From the NCBI GenBank assembly GCA_964617825.1, contig CAZTWL010000006.1:1-64000 (forward strand): 64,000 nucleotides of DNA, written 5' to 3'. Of this stretch, positions 9,548-18,537 are shown in pieces. Position 1 is the stretch's first letter, and each line of letters begins with the position of its first letter. Both the position numbers and the translations under genes were made by a program. This DNA comes from VSJD01 sp964617825 (GTDB lineage Bacteria; Verrucomicrobiota; Kiritimatiellia; JAAZAB01). The notes beneath the pieces are model-generated. The model ran no database searches. It saw only the letters and a list, made by a program, of their open reading frames with translations, and was not told the origin of the DNA.

Positions 9548-9821
9548 CAAGCAAGCATGACATCCAAATGCGCGTGCCCTTGGTGCATGGTTTCCCAAAG
9601 TAAGCGTTCGGATCAACGGCAAATCTATTTAGCAAAACATTCCGATTGAACGCCTGCCAACTAAGAACACGTTATCCCGAGCGTCGAAAGCATACAAACG
9701 GGTCCGAATTAAGACAACCGCAAATCATCCCCGCCAATATCGATGCCACCGCAATTATTGTGATTTACAAATTTTAGTGGTTGAGTTTCTGCCTGCTACA
9801 TTCTACATTCTGCATCTGTTC
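9548..9821. other. Intergenic stretch without recognised features
   Basis: I see no convincing coding frame, RNA gene or repeat between the end of mobile element E1 and the start of the tRNA-Ser-related duplication. Open frames crossing it are continuations of the spurious frame antisense to tRNA-Ser. Confidence 0.5.
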
Positions 9822-9946
9822 GAGCGGGCAACCCGCTGTTTGGGCTCGCACGAAATGCTTGATGGGTATTTTTTGGTTTTGGAGAGGTGGCTGCCTGTCC
9901 GGCGTAGCCCGAAGGGCGAAGCCGGAAGTGGCCGAAAGCAGCGGTT
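9822..9946 (+). pseudogene. Broken duplicate of tRNA-Ser and its upstream region
   Basis: Sequence from 9822 (GAGCGGGCAACCCGCTGTTT and on) repeats the region upstream of the intact tRNA-Ser at 10031-10088, then GGAGAGGTGGCTG at 9881-9893 matches the tRNA 5' end. A 32-nt insert at 9894-9925 interrupts the D arm, after which 9926-9946 (AGTGGCCGAAAGCAGCGGTTT) again matches the tRNA. The anticodon, variable arm and 3' half are missing, so it cannot be functional. The insert forms its own hairpin (TCCGGC 9898-9903 with GCCGGA 9921-9926), suggesting a small palindromic insertion into a former second tRNA gene. Confidence 0.7.
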
Positions 9947-9948
9947 TG

Positions 9949-10058
9949 TTGGATCGGCCCCCGCCGATCCAACCCTTCGGGGCCATGGCAAAACCATGGC
10001 CACTAAAGGCGACTCCCCACGTCGCCTTTAGAGCGAGCAACCCGCTGCTCGGGCTCGC
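9949..10058. repeat. Run of consecutive perfect hairpins
   Basis: Four inverted repeats follow one another. They are TTGGATCGGC/GCCGATCCAA at 9949-9972, GGCCATGG/CCATGGCC at 9981-10001, CTAAAGGCGAC/GTCGCCTTTAG with a 7-nt loop at 10003-10031, and GAGC...GCTC-type pairing at 10031-10058. None has the T-run of an intrinsic terminator. They fill the gap between the broken and the intact tRNA-Ser copies and may be palindromic insertion sequences or a processed spacer. Confidence 0.6.
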
Positions 10059-10088
10059 ACGAAAAGCGTGATGGGTAATTTTTGGTTT

Positions 10089-10181
<93 letters not shown>

Positions 10182-10239
10182 GTTTTGAGTTTTTGACCTG
10201 TCACGTGACGCCGCTTGACCTGTGTAGGTCATGTGTCTG

Positions 10240-10998
10240 TCAGAACCGGACGCCCAGGTCGATGAATGCCGTTTGCAGGCCGAACTGCGCCGCCAGCAGG
10301 CGCGCCAGCGCTTTGACGCCGAACGTTTCCGTGGCATAGTGCCCGGCAAAGATGGCGTTGATTTTATATTCCTGGGCCAGGCTATAGGCCAATAGCTTGG
10401 GCTCGCCACTGAGATAGACGTCGATGCCTTTTTGGCCGGCTTCCTCGATCTCCTCGGCGGCGCCTCCCGAAACAATCGCAATCGTCCGGACCGTTTTCTT
10501 GCCAAAATCCATCGTGCCGACCATGTTGCCCATCAGGCGCCGGACACGTTCCTTCAAGGCGGCATAGGGCAACGCGCGCGGCAACGATCCGCAGAATCCG
10601 ATATCAATACCGTGATAGAGGCCGAAAGGCTGCAGCCGCTGTAATCCCAGGGCTTTGGCAATTTGCGCGTTATTGCCGAGGCGCGGGTGCGCATCCAAGG
10701 GCAGGTGACAGGCATACAGCGCCAAGTCATGCTCCAGCAGGAATTTAAGCCGCCGGTAATTCAACCCGCTGATGCGCTTTAGCGAATCGCCCCAGCTCAG
10801 GCCGTGATGACAAATCGCCAGGTTGGCTTTGCGGCGGGCCGCTTCCTCGAAGAATGCGAGGGAGGCATCGACACCGAAGGCGACACGCGCAATCCTGCCG
10901 GAATTCTCAACCTGCAAGCCGTTATTGGATTCGTCCGCAAACGCCTTGATATGGAGTTCCCGGTCAAGAAACGCAACAATGGCGGCAAGCGATTTCAT
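10240..10998 (-). CDS. Nif3-like dinuclear metal-centre protein
   Basis: This 252-residue protein matches the Nif3/YbgI (GTP cyclohydrolase I type 2 homologue) family over its full length. The metal-site motifs are visible: NGLQVE, LAICHHGLSWG, HLPLDAHPRLGNN, DVYLSGEPKLL and FAGHYATETFGVKAL. The family forms hexameric toroids with two metal ions per subunit; its cellular role is unsettled, with proposals in NAD metabolism and metal handling. It is a single-domain version without the inserted PII-like domain. The gene is transcribed towards tRNA-Ser and followed upstream by the ACT-like gene. Confidence 0.88.
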   Translation of the reverse strand: MKSLAAIVAFLDRELHIKAFADESNNGLQVENSGRIARVAFGVDASLAFFEEAARRKANLAICHHGLSWGDSLKRISGLNYRRLKFLLEHDLALYACHLPLDAHPRLGNNAQIAKALGLQRLQPFGLYHGIDIGFCGSLPRALPYAALKERVRRLMGNMVGTMDFGKKTVRTIAIVSGGAAEEIEEAGQKGIDVYLSGEPKLLAYSLAQEYKINAIFAGHYATETFGVKALARLLAAQFGLQTAFIDLGVRF

Positions 10999-11076
10999 GT
11001 GAACATCAACAAGACTATTCCATCCGTGTTATCCTGCACCCCGTGGTCGCTTTCAACAGACCAACTCCGCTTTTGG

Positions 11077-11340
11077 TCATTCGTGACCGAACACCATCTT
11101 TTTAACGGCAACGCCTTGCAGTTCGGATAGTTTGGACTCCAATTCCGCGGATTGGGCGGGGTCGCCGACGATTTCGAGCAAAATTACGCCCGCGCTGGAA
11201 CAGAATTTATCGTTTGTATCGTGCAGCCCAAGCCTGGTCCGGATGTTGCAGCCATACTTGCCAAGCAAGGACTGGACAGTCGACGCGGCTTTGATCCGGT
11301 TCTGGATGTGCACACCGAGAATGACATGATCCTGTTGCAT
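11077..11340 (-). CDS. ACT-like small regulator (TM1266 type)
   Basis: The 87-residue protein starts at 11340, where AGGAGG lies about 5 nt upstream; an open frame from 11382 lacks such a site. The sequence (MQQDHVILGVHIQNR, CNIRTRLGLHD, GVILLEIVGDP) fits the ferredoxin-like ACT/NikR-C family often labelled putative iron-only hydrogenase system regulator. These proteins are thought to bind a small ligand or metal. No hydrogenase genes are in the window, so the label should not be read as function. Confidence 0.7.
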   Translation of the reverse strand: MQQDHVILGVHIQNRIKAASTVQSLLGKYGCNIRTRLGLHDTNDKFCSSAGVILLEIVGDPAQSAELESKLSELQGVAVKKMVFGHE

Positions 11341-11533
11341 AGCGCCTCCTGATAGATTGTTAGCAGGTCGCCGATTGGCCATACCCTGGCAGGCGTATTA
11401 CCAATTGTTATGCTTGCATTTTAAATGATATATAATCCAAAACAAGGGTAAATTCAATCTACGCAGCCGCGCCGGTGACCGTGTGGATTGTTCCAGCAGA
11501 CATGGAGTTACCGCCGCAGGCACATGAATGTGT

Positions 11534-12262
11534 TCAACTCCGGAAGAACAGCCGAACAGCCAGGGGCAGCATCACGATGAAGGCATTAATCCATGTTTGA
11601 CCCTTCATGTAATCCTCGCGCAACAGGACCATCCGCGGCGCCAGGTAGAAAATTGCAAAGGGCACGGTGGACAAAACCAGCAATACCAGACTAAGCAGGA
11701 CGCTCGGCCGAACGGCCGAGGCAAGATACTCAACCCAGAATCCGTCCCACCAGGCCAGAATCACGACCGTTGAACAATAAATTAAAAGGTCACCAGTCTT
11801 TTCCCTTTTGACAAGTTGCGCTGTCGATTGCTCCTGAACCCGTGGGGGGATCAGCGCGGCAATCGCCAGAACGGTGGGAATCAGCGCGCCGCCAAGCGCA
11901 ACAAACTGCTCCGCCGGCCCCAACCGGTCTTTCAGTCCCAGCCCCTCAATTCCGACCATGATACACATCGTGAAAACCGCATAATGCATGATGGCCAAGG
12001 TCATAAACAGGAGGTAGCCGAACCCGCCCATTTCCGGAAATTTTTGTGCGGCCAAACGAGCATGCATCGGCCGACGCTTAAGATACGCGCCCGCGGCATG
12101 CAATCCGGCAGCCGCCAAAAGAAGGCCGGCAAAGAAAGGATCATCCCCTTGCGTGAGCTTAACCAGCTTCCCCAGCGGATAAACCAGCAAGATGTTGGCC
12201 AGGAAAGACCCGATGTCGAACGCGGCGCCGTGGCCCTGTTTTTTGATCAATTCAAAAATCAT
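11534..12262 (-). CDS. Integral membrane protein of unknown function
   Basis: The 242-residue protein has about six long hydrophobic stretches, for example FLANILLVYPLG, GYLLFMTLAIMHYAVFTMCI, ALIPTVLAIAALI and LLSLVLLVLSTVPFAIFYLA. A small loop contains PPRVQEQSTAQLVKREKTGD. I do not recognise a family or any catalytic motif. It is divergently arranged with the RNA methyltransferase gene at 12458, so a regulatory region is expected at 12263-12457. Confidence 0.7.
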   Translation of the reverse strand: MIFELIKKQGHGAAFDIGSFLANILLVYPLGKLVKLTQGDDPFFAGLLLAAAGLHAAGAYLKRRPMHARLAAQKFPEMGGFGYLLFMTLAIMHYAVFTMCIMVGIEGLGLKDRLGPAEQFVALGGALIPTVLAIAALIPPRVQEQSTAQLVKREKTGDLLIYCSTVVILAWWDGFWVEYLASAVRPSVLLSLVLLVLSTVPFAIFYLAPRMVLLREDYMKGQTWINAFIVMLPLAVRLFFRS

Positions 12263-12457
12263 CGATTCTGCTTTCCATGATTGATTATCCTGCGCGCCAC
12301 GCTAAGATCACCGGCACAACGATTGAAATTTAACGCGCGTTGCGGCACGTTACAAGCGCGATAGATACCGAACAGAACGGGCGCAATCTTGTCCAAATGA
12401 CTCGCCAGAAGGGCTGCCGCCCGTGGCCGCCCCAACAAAAGCCGCAGAGGTGTATCC

Positions 12458-13648
12458 ATGGCAGCTCCCCAAAAAACCATCGAACTGGATATCGACGACC
12501 TGGCCTACGGCGGCGATGGCGTCGGCCGCACGGACGGGCGCGTGTGCTTTGTCCCTTTTGCGCTGCCTGGCGAGCGGGTGCGGGCGCGATTGACGCAGGA
12601 AGCCAAGCGTTACGCGCACGCGGCATTAATCGAAGCGCTCACAGCCTCCCCTGAACGGATCGTGCCGCCCTGTCCGCACTTCCGCACCTGCGGCGGATGC
12701 CGCTATCAGCATTTGGATTATGGCGCCCAGCTCCGCTGGAAACAAAAGCAGGTCGCCGATATCCTGGCCCGGATCGGCGGTTTCCGCGAACCGCCGATTG
12801 AACCGATGGTCCCGAGTCCGCACCCTTACGGCTACCGCAACAAGATCACGCTGCACGGCCCGGGCCAACCGTCCTTCACCGCGCTGAACAGTCATCGTCT
12901 TATTCCCATCGAGCGTTGCCCGCTGGCCATCGAGCCGATCAATGCGAGCCTGCGCACGTTGCTTGATTTCACTTTGGCGGCGAACGAGAACCTGATCATC
13001 CGGAGCAACCGGGCCGGTGATGTTCTCTGGTGCACGGAATGCGCCGGTCGTTGCACGGCGGCCGGCGGAAACCCCGCCATGCTGACCGAAAAAATTTTGT
13101 CCCAATCCTACGATTTCCCGCTGAGTTCTTTTTTCCAGGTCAACCCGGAAATTCTCGATCAAATCCTGATCACGGTCGGAGAGCGGGTGAAAACATTGGG
13201 TTGCACCACGCTGGTGGATGCCTATTGCGGGGTTGGAGTGTTCGTGCTGGCACTTACCAGCCGGAATCAAAAAGGGATCGGCATCGAGGTCGATGCCGCC
13301 GCCATCGCCGCCGCCAGGGCCAACGCGGCGCGCCAGGACGCCAAGCAGGTTACGTTCCTGCAGGGGCCGGCCGAGGCACGCCTGGAACAGACACTGCGGG
13401 AGGCGACGTCGGACAGCACCTGCCTGATCCTGGACCCCCCGCGCGCCGGCTGTGCAGCCTCGGTCCTCGAAGCCATAACCCGCCACCGACCGCGTCATAT
13501 TCTGTACCTGTCCTGTGTCCCGCCAATCTTGGCCAGGGATTTGAAGCAACTAGCCCGCGCCGGCTACCGGCTCGTCAGCGTTCAACCTTTCGATATGTTC
13601 CCGCAAACCGCCCACATCGAATCCCTGGCGGCGTTGGAAGCAACGTGA
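12458..13648 (+). CDS. TrmA/RlmD-family RNA (uracil-C5) methyltransferase
   Basis: This 396-residue protein has an N-terminal TRAM domain (IDDLAYGGDGVGRTDGRVCF), the Fe-S cysteine cluster CPHFRTCGGCRYQHL, a class I SAM-binding core (LVDAYCGVGVFVLAL) and the catalytic ILDPPRAGC plus YLSCVPPILARDL motifs. It would methylate C5 of a uridine in 23S rRNA or tRNA; which nucleotide cannot be told from sequence alone. A putative promoter region is shared with the divergent membrane protein gene. It is convergent with dnaN across a strong hairpin. Confidence 0.88.
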   Translation: MAAPQKTIELDIDDLAYGGDGVGRTDGRVCFVPFALPGERVRARLTQEAKRYAHAALIEALTASPERIVPPCPHFRTCGGCRYQHLDYGAQLRWKQKQVADILARIGGFREPPIEPMVPSPHPYGYRNKITLHGPGQPSFTALNSHRLIPIERCPLAIEPINASLRTLLDFTLAANENLIIRSNRAGDVLWCTECAGRCTAAGGNPAMLTEKILSQSYDFPLSSFFQVNPEILDQILITVGERVKTLGCTTLVDAYCGVGVFVLALTSRNQKGIGIEVDAAAIAAARANAARQDAKQVTFLQGPAEARLEQTLREATSDSTCLILDPPRAGCAASVLEAITRHRPRHILYLSCVPPILARDLKQLARAGYRLVSVQPFDMFPQTAHIESLAALEAT

Positions 13649-13684
13649 GGTGAAAAAAATCCGGCCCGCGAATCCGCAGGCACT

Positions 13685-13716
13685 GCCCGGCTTCCGGAGA
13701 GCCGGAATCGCCGGGC
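13685..13716. terminator. Hairpin between convergent genes
   Basis: GCCCGGCTTCCGG pairs with CCGGAATCGCCGGGC across an AGAG loop, with one small bulge. It sits between the stop codons of the RNA methyltransferase and dnaN. There is no clear T-run, so it may act as a weak or bidirectional attenuating hairpin. Confidence 0.4.
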
Positions 13717-13742
13717 GTCTGAAAGCCGCGTCCTTTATCTGC

Positions 13743-14837
13743 TTAATTCAAGCGCAAAGGCATCAGGACGTACAGGAAGGGAATATCGCATTTGATGACG
13801 GCCGGGCTCATATCGTCCACGAGTTCGATGGCCACCTCGTCGCTGGCCAGGTTGCGCAGCGGATCCATCAGATATTCCGGATTGAAGGCCATGGAAATCG
13901 TTTTGCCCGTATATTTGATTGGAATGGATTCGCGCGCTTCGCCGACATCCGGCGTGACTACGACGATCTGGAGCTGATTCTTGGCAAAAGTCAGCTTAAC
14001 CGACGGGTTCTTATCGCTGGTCAGCAGAGCCACGCGCCGTATCGCCGCCAGCAGGTTCTCGCGATCCAGGGCAATGCGTTCCTCACACTGGCTGGGGATC
14101 ACTTGTTTGAAGTTGGGATAACTGCCCTCGATCAACTTGGATGTAATCAGCACATCTTCCATATCGAAAGCCACCATATTCGGCAGTGATTGGATTTTGA
14201 CCGTGCCTTCGTCGCCCAGTACCTTGATCAATTCGTTTACCGTTTTTGTGGGAATCACCAGGTCATGTTGCACGTCCGGAGGCACTTCAATTTCCTGCTC
14301 GACCAGCGCCAGGCGCCGGCCATCCGTCGCGACCATGGTCAATTTTTGTTCGCGCATACCCAGCATAATTCCATTCAAAATTTGGCGGCTTTCGTCGATC
14401 GAAGCGGCATAAACCGTCTTTTTCAACATTTCCTTGAACGTACCCTGGTTGATCGTAACCGACTTGCTGTCATCGAACGCCGGCAAGGGAGGAAATTCAT
14501 CCGCGGCCAAGCCGAAAATTTTATAGTCCGACGACCCGCATTGAATCGAAGCCACGTTGTTGTCGGCCACCTCGATTTCCACTCCGTCCTGCGGCAACTC
14601 GCGCACGATGCTCAGCAAGCGCCTGGCCGGAAAAGTGCTGGCGCCGGTTTTCTTGATATCGGCTTCCACATTGCAACGGATGCTTACAGCCAGATCCGTG
14701 GCGACCAGGGATAATTTTTGTTTTTCAGCCTTGATTAAAACATTAAAAAGAATCGGAAGCGTAGAATGTGTGCTGATCACCGATTGGACCTGCTGTAAGC
14801 CCTTCAAAAAAGATTCTTTGGTTATGCCGAATTTCAT
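13743..14837 (-). CDS. dnaN: DNA polymerase III beta subunit (sliding clamp)
   Basis: The 364-residue protein spans the usual clamp length with its three repeated domains. Recognisable segments include MKFGITKESFLKGLQQVQSV, STLPILFNVLIKA, FPARRLLSIVRELP, ILNGIMLGM, VATDGRRLALV, and the C-terminal PVIIK-like SPAVIKCDIPFLYVLMPLRL ending. It encircles DNA as a dimer and tethers the polymerase. It is downstream of dnaA on the same strand, the conserved bacterial order, with a 222-nt gap. Confidence 0.97.
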   Translation of the reverse strand: MKFGITKESFLKGLQQVQSVISTHSTLPILFNVLIKAEKQKLSLVATDLAVSIRCNVEADIKKTGASTFPARRLLSIVRELPQDGVEIEVADNNVASIQCGSSDYKIFGLAADEFPPLPAFDDSKSVTINQGTFKEMLKKTVYAASIDESRQILNGIMLGMREQKLTMVATDGRRLALVEQEIEVPPDVQHDLVIPTKTVNELIKVLGDEGTVKIQSLPNMVAFDMEDVLITSKLIEGSYPNFKQVIPSQCEERIALDRENLLAAIRRVALLTSDKNPSVKLTFAKNQLQIVVVTPDVGEARESIPIKYTGKTISMAFNPEYLMDPLRNLASDEVAIELVDDMSPAVIKCDIPFLYVLMPLRLN

Positions 14838-15059
14838 GATGGCTCCTTTGCTGATAGTATTAACTTAATATAAATCTATTCGTAATATTAAGACTGTTGA
14901 TTCTGTCGATAAGTCATTTAAAAGCGCATGTGAATTGACTTTTTGGCTGTCGGCGGAAATGTTAATAAAAAAATCGAACCTGTTAACGAATGGACTTGAA
15001 TCCGGAATTTAAGAGTTATGATCAGTTTTATAATCATCCTGTCTGCAACCTATCAACGG

Positions 15060-16448
15060 TTACTTAACAGGATTCATTTCGATCTGTTTCGCGAGTTTGG
15101 TAACGGCTTGCTTTAATTGTGAATCTTTTTCGATACGCTGCCCGACGCTTCGGCAGGCATGCAAAACCGTGGCATGCGTTTTGCCGAAAGCCATACCGAT
15201 TTCCGGAAACGAGGAGGTCGTCAGCGTGCGGCACAAATACATGGCCACCTGGCGCGGCAAGGCCACGCTCTGGGACCGGTGCGCGCTGGTCATGTCTGCC
15301 AGGCGAATGTCGAAATATTCCGCCACGTTGCGCTGAATGACCATGAGGGTTACCGGTTCCTTCTTTTCCTGGTCCAGCGTGCTTTGCAGGAGATGTTCGG
15401 CCAGCTGGGCCGTCACCGGCTTGCGATAAAGCGAGGCGTAGGAGGTCAGGCGGATCAGGGCGCCTTCCAGGACGCGGATGTTCGACTGGATATGCGTGGC
15501 GATAAAAACAATGACATCTTCCGGCAACTGAATTTTCAGGGACTGTTGCTTGAAGCGCAGAATAGCCATGCGGGTCTCAAAGTCCGGCGGGATCAACTCC
15601 GTCACCAGGCCCCACTCGAAGCGCGAGACCAGGCGCTGTTCGAGGTGCGAGATTTCGTTGACCGGCCGGTCGCTGGTCATGACAATCTGCTTGTGGGCAT
15701 CGTACAAGACATTGAATGTATGAAAAAATTCCTCCTGCAGGGCGGCCGTCTTGGTCAGGAAATGAATGTCGTCGATCAGCAGCAAATCGGTATTGCGATA
15801 TTTATCGCGGAAATGCTTGACGCGCCTGGTCTGGAGCGAGTCGATGTATTCGTTCATCAGCGCTTCGCAGGAAATATAATTAACGTGAGCCTTGGAATGA
15901 TCATGCACATAGTGGCCGATAGCCTGCATCAAGTGCGTTTTGCCGAGCCCCGTGCCGCCGTAAATGAAAAGCGGATTATAAGCCTTGCCGGGCGCCTGGG
16001 CCACGGCCAGCGCCGTGGCGTGGGCAAACTCGTTGGAAGGTCCCACGACGAAAGATTCGAAAATGTATTTGGGGTTCAGCGAGCCGGCGCCCGGCCCCGC
16101 TTTTTCTGCGGGGCGCACCGCCTTGGCGCCCCCGTTCTTCTCCACGGCCTGTTTTTTGACCGCCGGTTCGGTCGGAAGCGCGCCGTCCAGCGCTTCCGGA
16201 TGGACCTCAAGGACAACCTTCAAGTCGCAAGCGCAAATCCGGCAGGCCGCTTCCTTGATCAGCGGCAGGTAATTTTCCTCCAGCCATGATTGATAAAAGT
16301 CATTACTGACCGAAAGCACCAGCGTATCGGCTTCAAGCTTGCGGGGATTGATTACCGCAATCCAGCGCGCATAAAGATCCGCGTTCAACTGCTCTTTCAG
16401 CGCCTGGCAGATTTTTTGCCAAGTCGTTTCCAAATTGACTGTTGTCAA
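15060..16448 (-). CDS. dnaA: Chromosomal replication initiator DnaA
   Basis: The 462-residue protein has an N-terminal interaction domain (WQKICQALKEQL), a variable linker rich in Ala/Lys, an AAA+ domain with Walker A GGTGLGKTH and Walker B LLLIDDIHFL, and a C-terminal helix-turn-helix domain (SVALPRQVAMYLCRTLT). It would unwind oriC in its ATP form. The DNA-contact segment reads FGKTHATVLHAC, one residue shorter than E. coli FGGRDHTTVLHAC and different at base-contacting positions, so its box preference may be non-standard. Confidence 0.97.
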   Translation of the reverse strand: MTTVNLETTWQKICQALKEQLNADLYARWIAVINPRKLEADTLVLSVSNDFYQSWLEENYLPLIKEAACRICACDLKVVLEVHPEALDGALPTEPAVKKQAVEKNGGAKAVRPAEKAGPGAGSLNPKYIFESFVVGPSNEFAHATALAVAQAPGKAYNPLFIYGGTGLGKTHLMQAIGHYVHDHSKAHVNYISCEALMNEYIDSLQTRRVKHFRDKYRNTDLLLIDDIHFLTKTAALQEEFFHTFNVLYDAHKQIVMTSDRPVNEISHLEQRLVSRFEWGLVTELIPPDFETRMAILRFKQQSLKIQLPEDVIVFIATHIQSNIRVLEGALIRLTSYASLYRKPVTAQLAEHLLQSTLDQEKKEPVTLMVIQRNVAEYFDIRLADMTSAHRSQSVALPRQVAMYLCRTLTTSSFPEIGMAFGKTHATVLHACRSVGQRIEKDSQLKQAVTKLAKQIEMNPVK

Positions 16449-16973
16449 GAGAACCTCCCGATAAACCGACCCCTAAAAAGTTAGACTTTACACGCAACCG
16501 CTAACCGGCATCAATATAAATAATCGATGACGACGTATTTTTCCCGTACACAAGGCGGATGAAAAAAAACGCAACTTCGAATCATCCGCAATCAAGGCGA
16601 GGCGCAACCAACGGGCGGCAATATCGTTAAGCAGCCTGTTTTCAACCAGTTTCACGCTATCCAGGCCGATCTGCTTTCAGTCTATCAACAAGTTATTAAC
16701 AACCCCTGTTGTATGTCGCTCAAGCCTTAATGGCCTCGAAATTAATCATTCACTGACTAACTGACAAGGAAAAAAAATTGTTTTTTGCTTTATTTTTTAA
16801 ATCTACAACATATTGTATAAACATGTTTAAAAACCACCAAATGAAGCATATACAAATTGGTAGGTTGACATAACCTTGCGCAGGAACTGCCCGGAGCGGT
16901 GTGTGTCGAGCAGTTTGCGGCAGGCGTGAATCACGGAAAACACCAGTAATTACAAGGGTGCGAGGCCAATTTT
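16449..16973. other. Candidate replication origin region
   Basis: This 525-nt gap lies between divergent dnaA and the M24 peptidase gene. It contains two adjacent sequences resembling degenerate DnaA boxes, CTATCAACA (16682-16690) and TTATTAACA (16693-16701), and a strongly AT-rich stretch at about 16769-16850 suitable for unwinding. I saw no perfect TTATCCACA in it or in the dnaA-dnaN gap. Position next to dnaA is the main argument. Confidence 0.4.
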
Positions 16974-18098
16974 ATGGGCAAGCAATTAACAGGGGCTGTT
17001 TTAGCCCTGGGATCCCCCCAGGAAAAACCCGATATTCGTTATCGCATCGGCTTTGCCGTGCCCGATCCCGTCGTGTACCTGCAACACGCCCGCAAAAAAT
17101 ATCTGGTCGTGTCCATGCTGGACCGCGAGCTTGCGCGGCGCGTTGCGCCGGATATCAATGTGTATTCGCCGGACACCCTGCGCATTCCGCGCGCGCTGCG
17201 CGGCACGTTCAGCGGATGGGTCCTGGGTTTACTGCGCGAACTGGAGATTAGCGCGGTTACCGTGGCGCCCGATTTTCCCCTGCGCGTGGCCGACAAACTC
17301 CGGCGCGCCGGCTTGCGCCTGACCGTTGCCGAAGGGCCGCTGGTGCCCGAGCGGGCGATCAAGACGGACACGGAAGTGGAGCGGATCGCTGCCTGTCAGC
17401 ATGCCGCGGTGCAGGCGATGCGCGCTGCCACCCGCCTGATTGCGCAGGCCCGCGTGGACCGGAAAAATCAGCTGCGCATCCGGGGCCGGCTGCTGACTTC
17501 CGAGCAGGTGCGGCGGCACATTTACCGTGTGCTGGTGGATCACAATTGCAGCGGCGAGGGCACGATCGTGGCTTGCGGCGCGCAGGCGGCGATGCCGCAT
17601 GGCGTCGGCCAGGGCCCCTTGTGCGCGCACCAGAGCATCGTGCTCGATATTTTTCCCAGGCATATCGAAAATGGTTACTGGGGCGACCTGACGCGCACGG
17701 TGGTCAAAGGCGCGCCTTCGCCCGCGCTGCAAAAAATGTATGCCGCCGTGAAAGCGGCCCAGGCTGCCGCGCTGGCGGAGTTGGGCGCCGGTGTTAGCGG
17801 GCGGCGCGTGCACCGGGCGGCGGCCGCCGCGCTGGAGCGCCGCGGCTTCAAGACCGGCTTGCTGGATGGCCAGGCCCAGGGATTCATTCATTCGACCGGG
17901 CACGGCGTCGGCCTGGAGGTGCACGAAGCGCCGTCGCTCAGCCTGCGGGGCGGCCGCTTGCGCGCGGGTCACGTGGTCACGGTTGAGCCCGGTCTTTATT
18001 ATTTCCAGCACGGCGGCGTGCGGATTGAAGACACCGTGCTGGTGACGCGCTCGGGCTATCGCAAGCTGGCGGTCTGCGAGGATGTGTTCCAGGTTTAA
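16974..18098 (+). CDS. M24-family metallopeptidase (Xaa-Pro aminopeptidase-like)
   Basis: The 374-residue protein has a creatinase-type N-terminal domain and a pita-bread C-terminal domain. The five metal ligands are visible: Asp in SIVLDIFPRH, Asp in WGDLTRTVV, His in STGHGVGLEVHE, Glu in VTVEPGLYY and Glu in GGVRIEDTVLV. It probably releases N-terminal residues preceding proline in the cytoplasm. GAGG about 9 nt upstream supports ATG 16974. It is divergent from dnaA and followed by the cobalamin riboswitch. Confidence 0.88.
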   Translation: MGKQLTGAVLALGSPQEKPDIRYRIGFAVPDPVVYLQHARKKYLVVSMLDRELARRVAPDINVYSPDTLRIPRALRGTFSGWVLGLLRELEISAVTVAPDFPLRVADKLRRAGLRLTVAEGPLVPERAIKTDTEVERIAACQHAAVQAMRAATRLIAQARVDRKNQLRIRGRLLTSEQVRRHIYRVLVDHNCSGEGTIVACGAQAAMPHGVGQGPLCAHQSIVLDIFPRHIENGYWGDLTRTVVKGAPSPALQKMYAAVKAAQAAALAELGAGVSGRRVHRAAAAALERRGFKTGLLDGQAQGFIHSTGHGVGLEVHEAPSLSLRGGRLRAGHVVTVEPGLYYFQHGGVRIEDTVLVTRSGYRKLAVCEDVFQV

Positions 18099-18113
18099 AA
18101 GCGAAGATCAATG

Positions 18114-18141
18114 TTGACAGGTCGGCCGGATTGTAGAGAAT
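18114..18141 (+). promoter_or_regulatory. Predicted sigma-70 promoter of the cobalamin-regulated operon
   Basis: A perfect TTGACA at 18114-18119 is followed after 16 nt by GAGAAT at 18136-18141. It lies directly before the riboswitch aptamer. Confidence 0.5.
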
Positions 18142-18149
18142 GGCCGGCG

Positions 18150-18315
18150 TTGTTCTTTATATGACGAACGATAGATGAAGAGAAAAACGGAAGTCCGTGA
18201 GAATCGGACACGGTAGCGCCGCTGTAACCGGCTACGAAACCTCGAAAGCCACCCTGAGCCCGGAGATGGGGAAGGCGAGGGAGTAGATTTGAAGCCGGAA
18301 GTCAGAAAACGTTGC
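18150..18315 (+). promoter_or_regulatory. Cobalamin (B12) riboswitch aptamer
   Basis: The leader contains the conserved core in order: GGAAGTCCGTGAGAATCGGA, then GCGCCGCTGTAACCGG, AAAGCCACC, GGGGAAGGCGA and GAAGCCGGAAGTCAG. This matches the cobalamin element (RF00174 type). It would bind adenosyl- or related cobalamins and reduce expression of the downstream TonB-dependent receptor. A second small hairpin with CCGTTTTT follows at 18333-18352. Confidence 0.9.
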
Positions 18316-18398
18316 TTTTCATGCTCATCAGGAAAACGGGACAACCGTTTTTACTCTTTCGCAGGTGGGGAGGATGAGGCGAGGCGATGTGTTGCAGC

Positions 18399-18445
18399 AA
18401 CCTTCGATCGGTCTCTTTTTCGAGCCATCGAAGGTTTTTTGCTTT
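18399..18445 (+). terminator. Riboswitch expression-platform terminator
   Basis: AACCTTCGAT (18399-18408) pairs perfectly with ATCGAAGGTT (18427-18436), and a T-rich run follows. Placed between the aptamer and the receptor start codon, it is a classical intrinsic terminator used when B12 is bound. Confidence 0.85.
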
Positions 18446-18537
18446 TCCGGGTTCTTTCCTTCCGGCGCAAAGAGTGGCGGGATTGTTCCATCAAACCCGC
18501 CGGTGCGCAATACGCCGGCAAGGAAAGGAACGCGTTC

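Noticed and set aside
11077..11340. Hydrogenase maturation context for the ACT-like regulator
   Set aside because: No hydrogenase gene is present in the window; only the family label suggests it.
12626..13549. A 307-codon minus-strand frame
   Set aside because: It is antisense to the RNA methyltransferase whose catalytic motifs are intact.
15159..16289. A 376-codon open frame opposite dnaA
   Set aside because: dnaA is certain on the other strand and the frame shows only low-complexity GC-rich shadow sequence.
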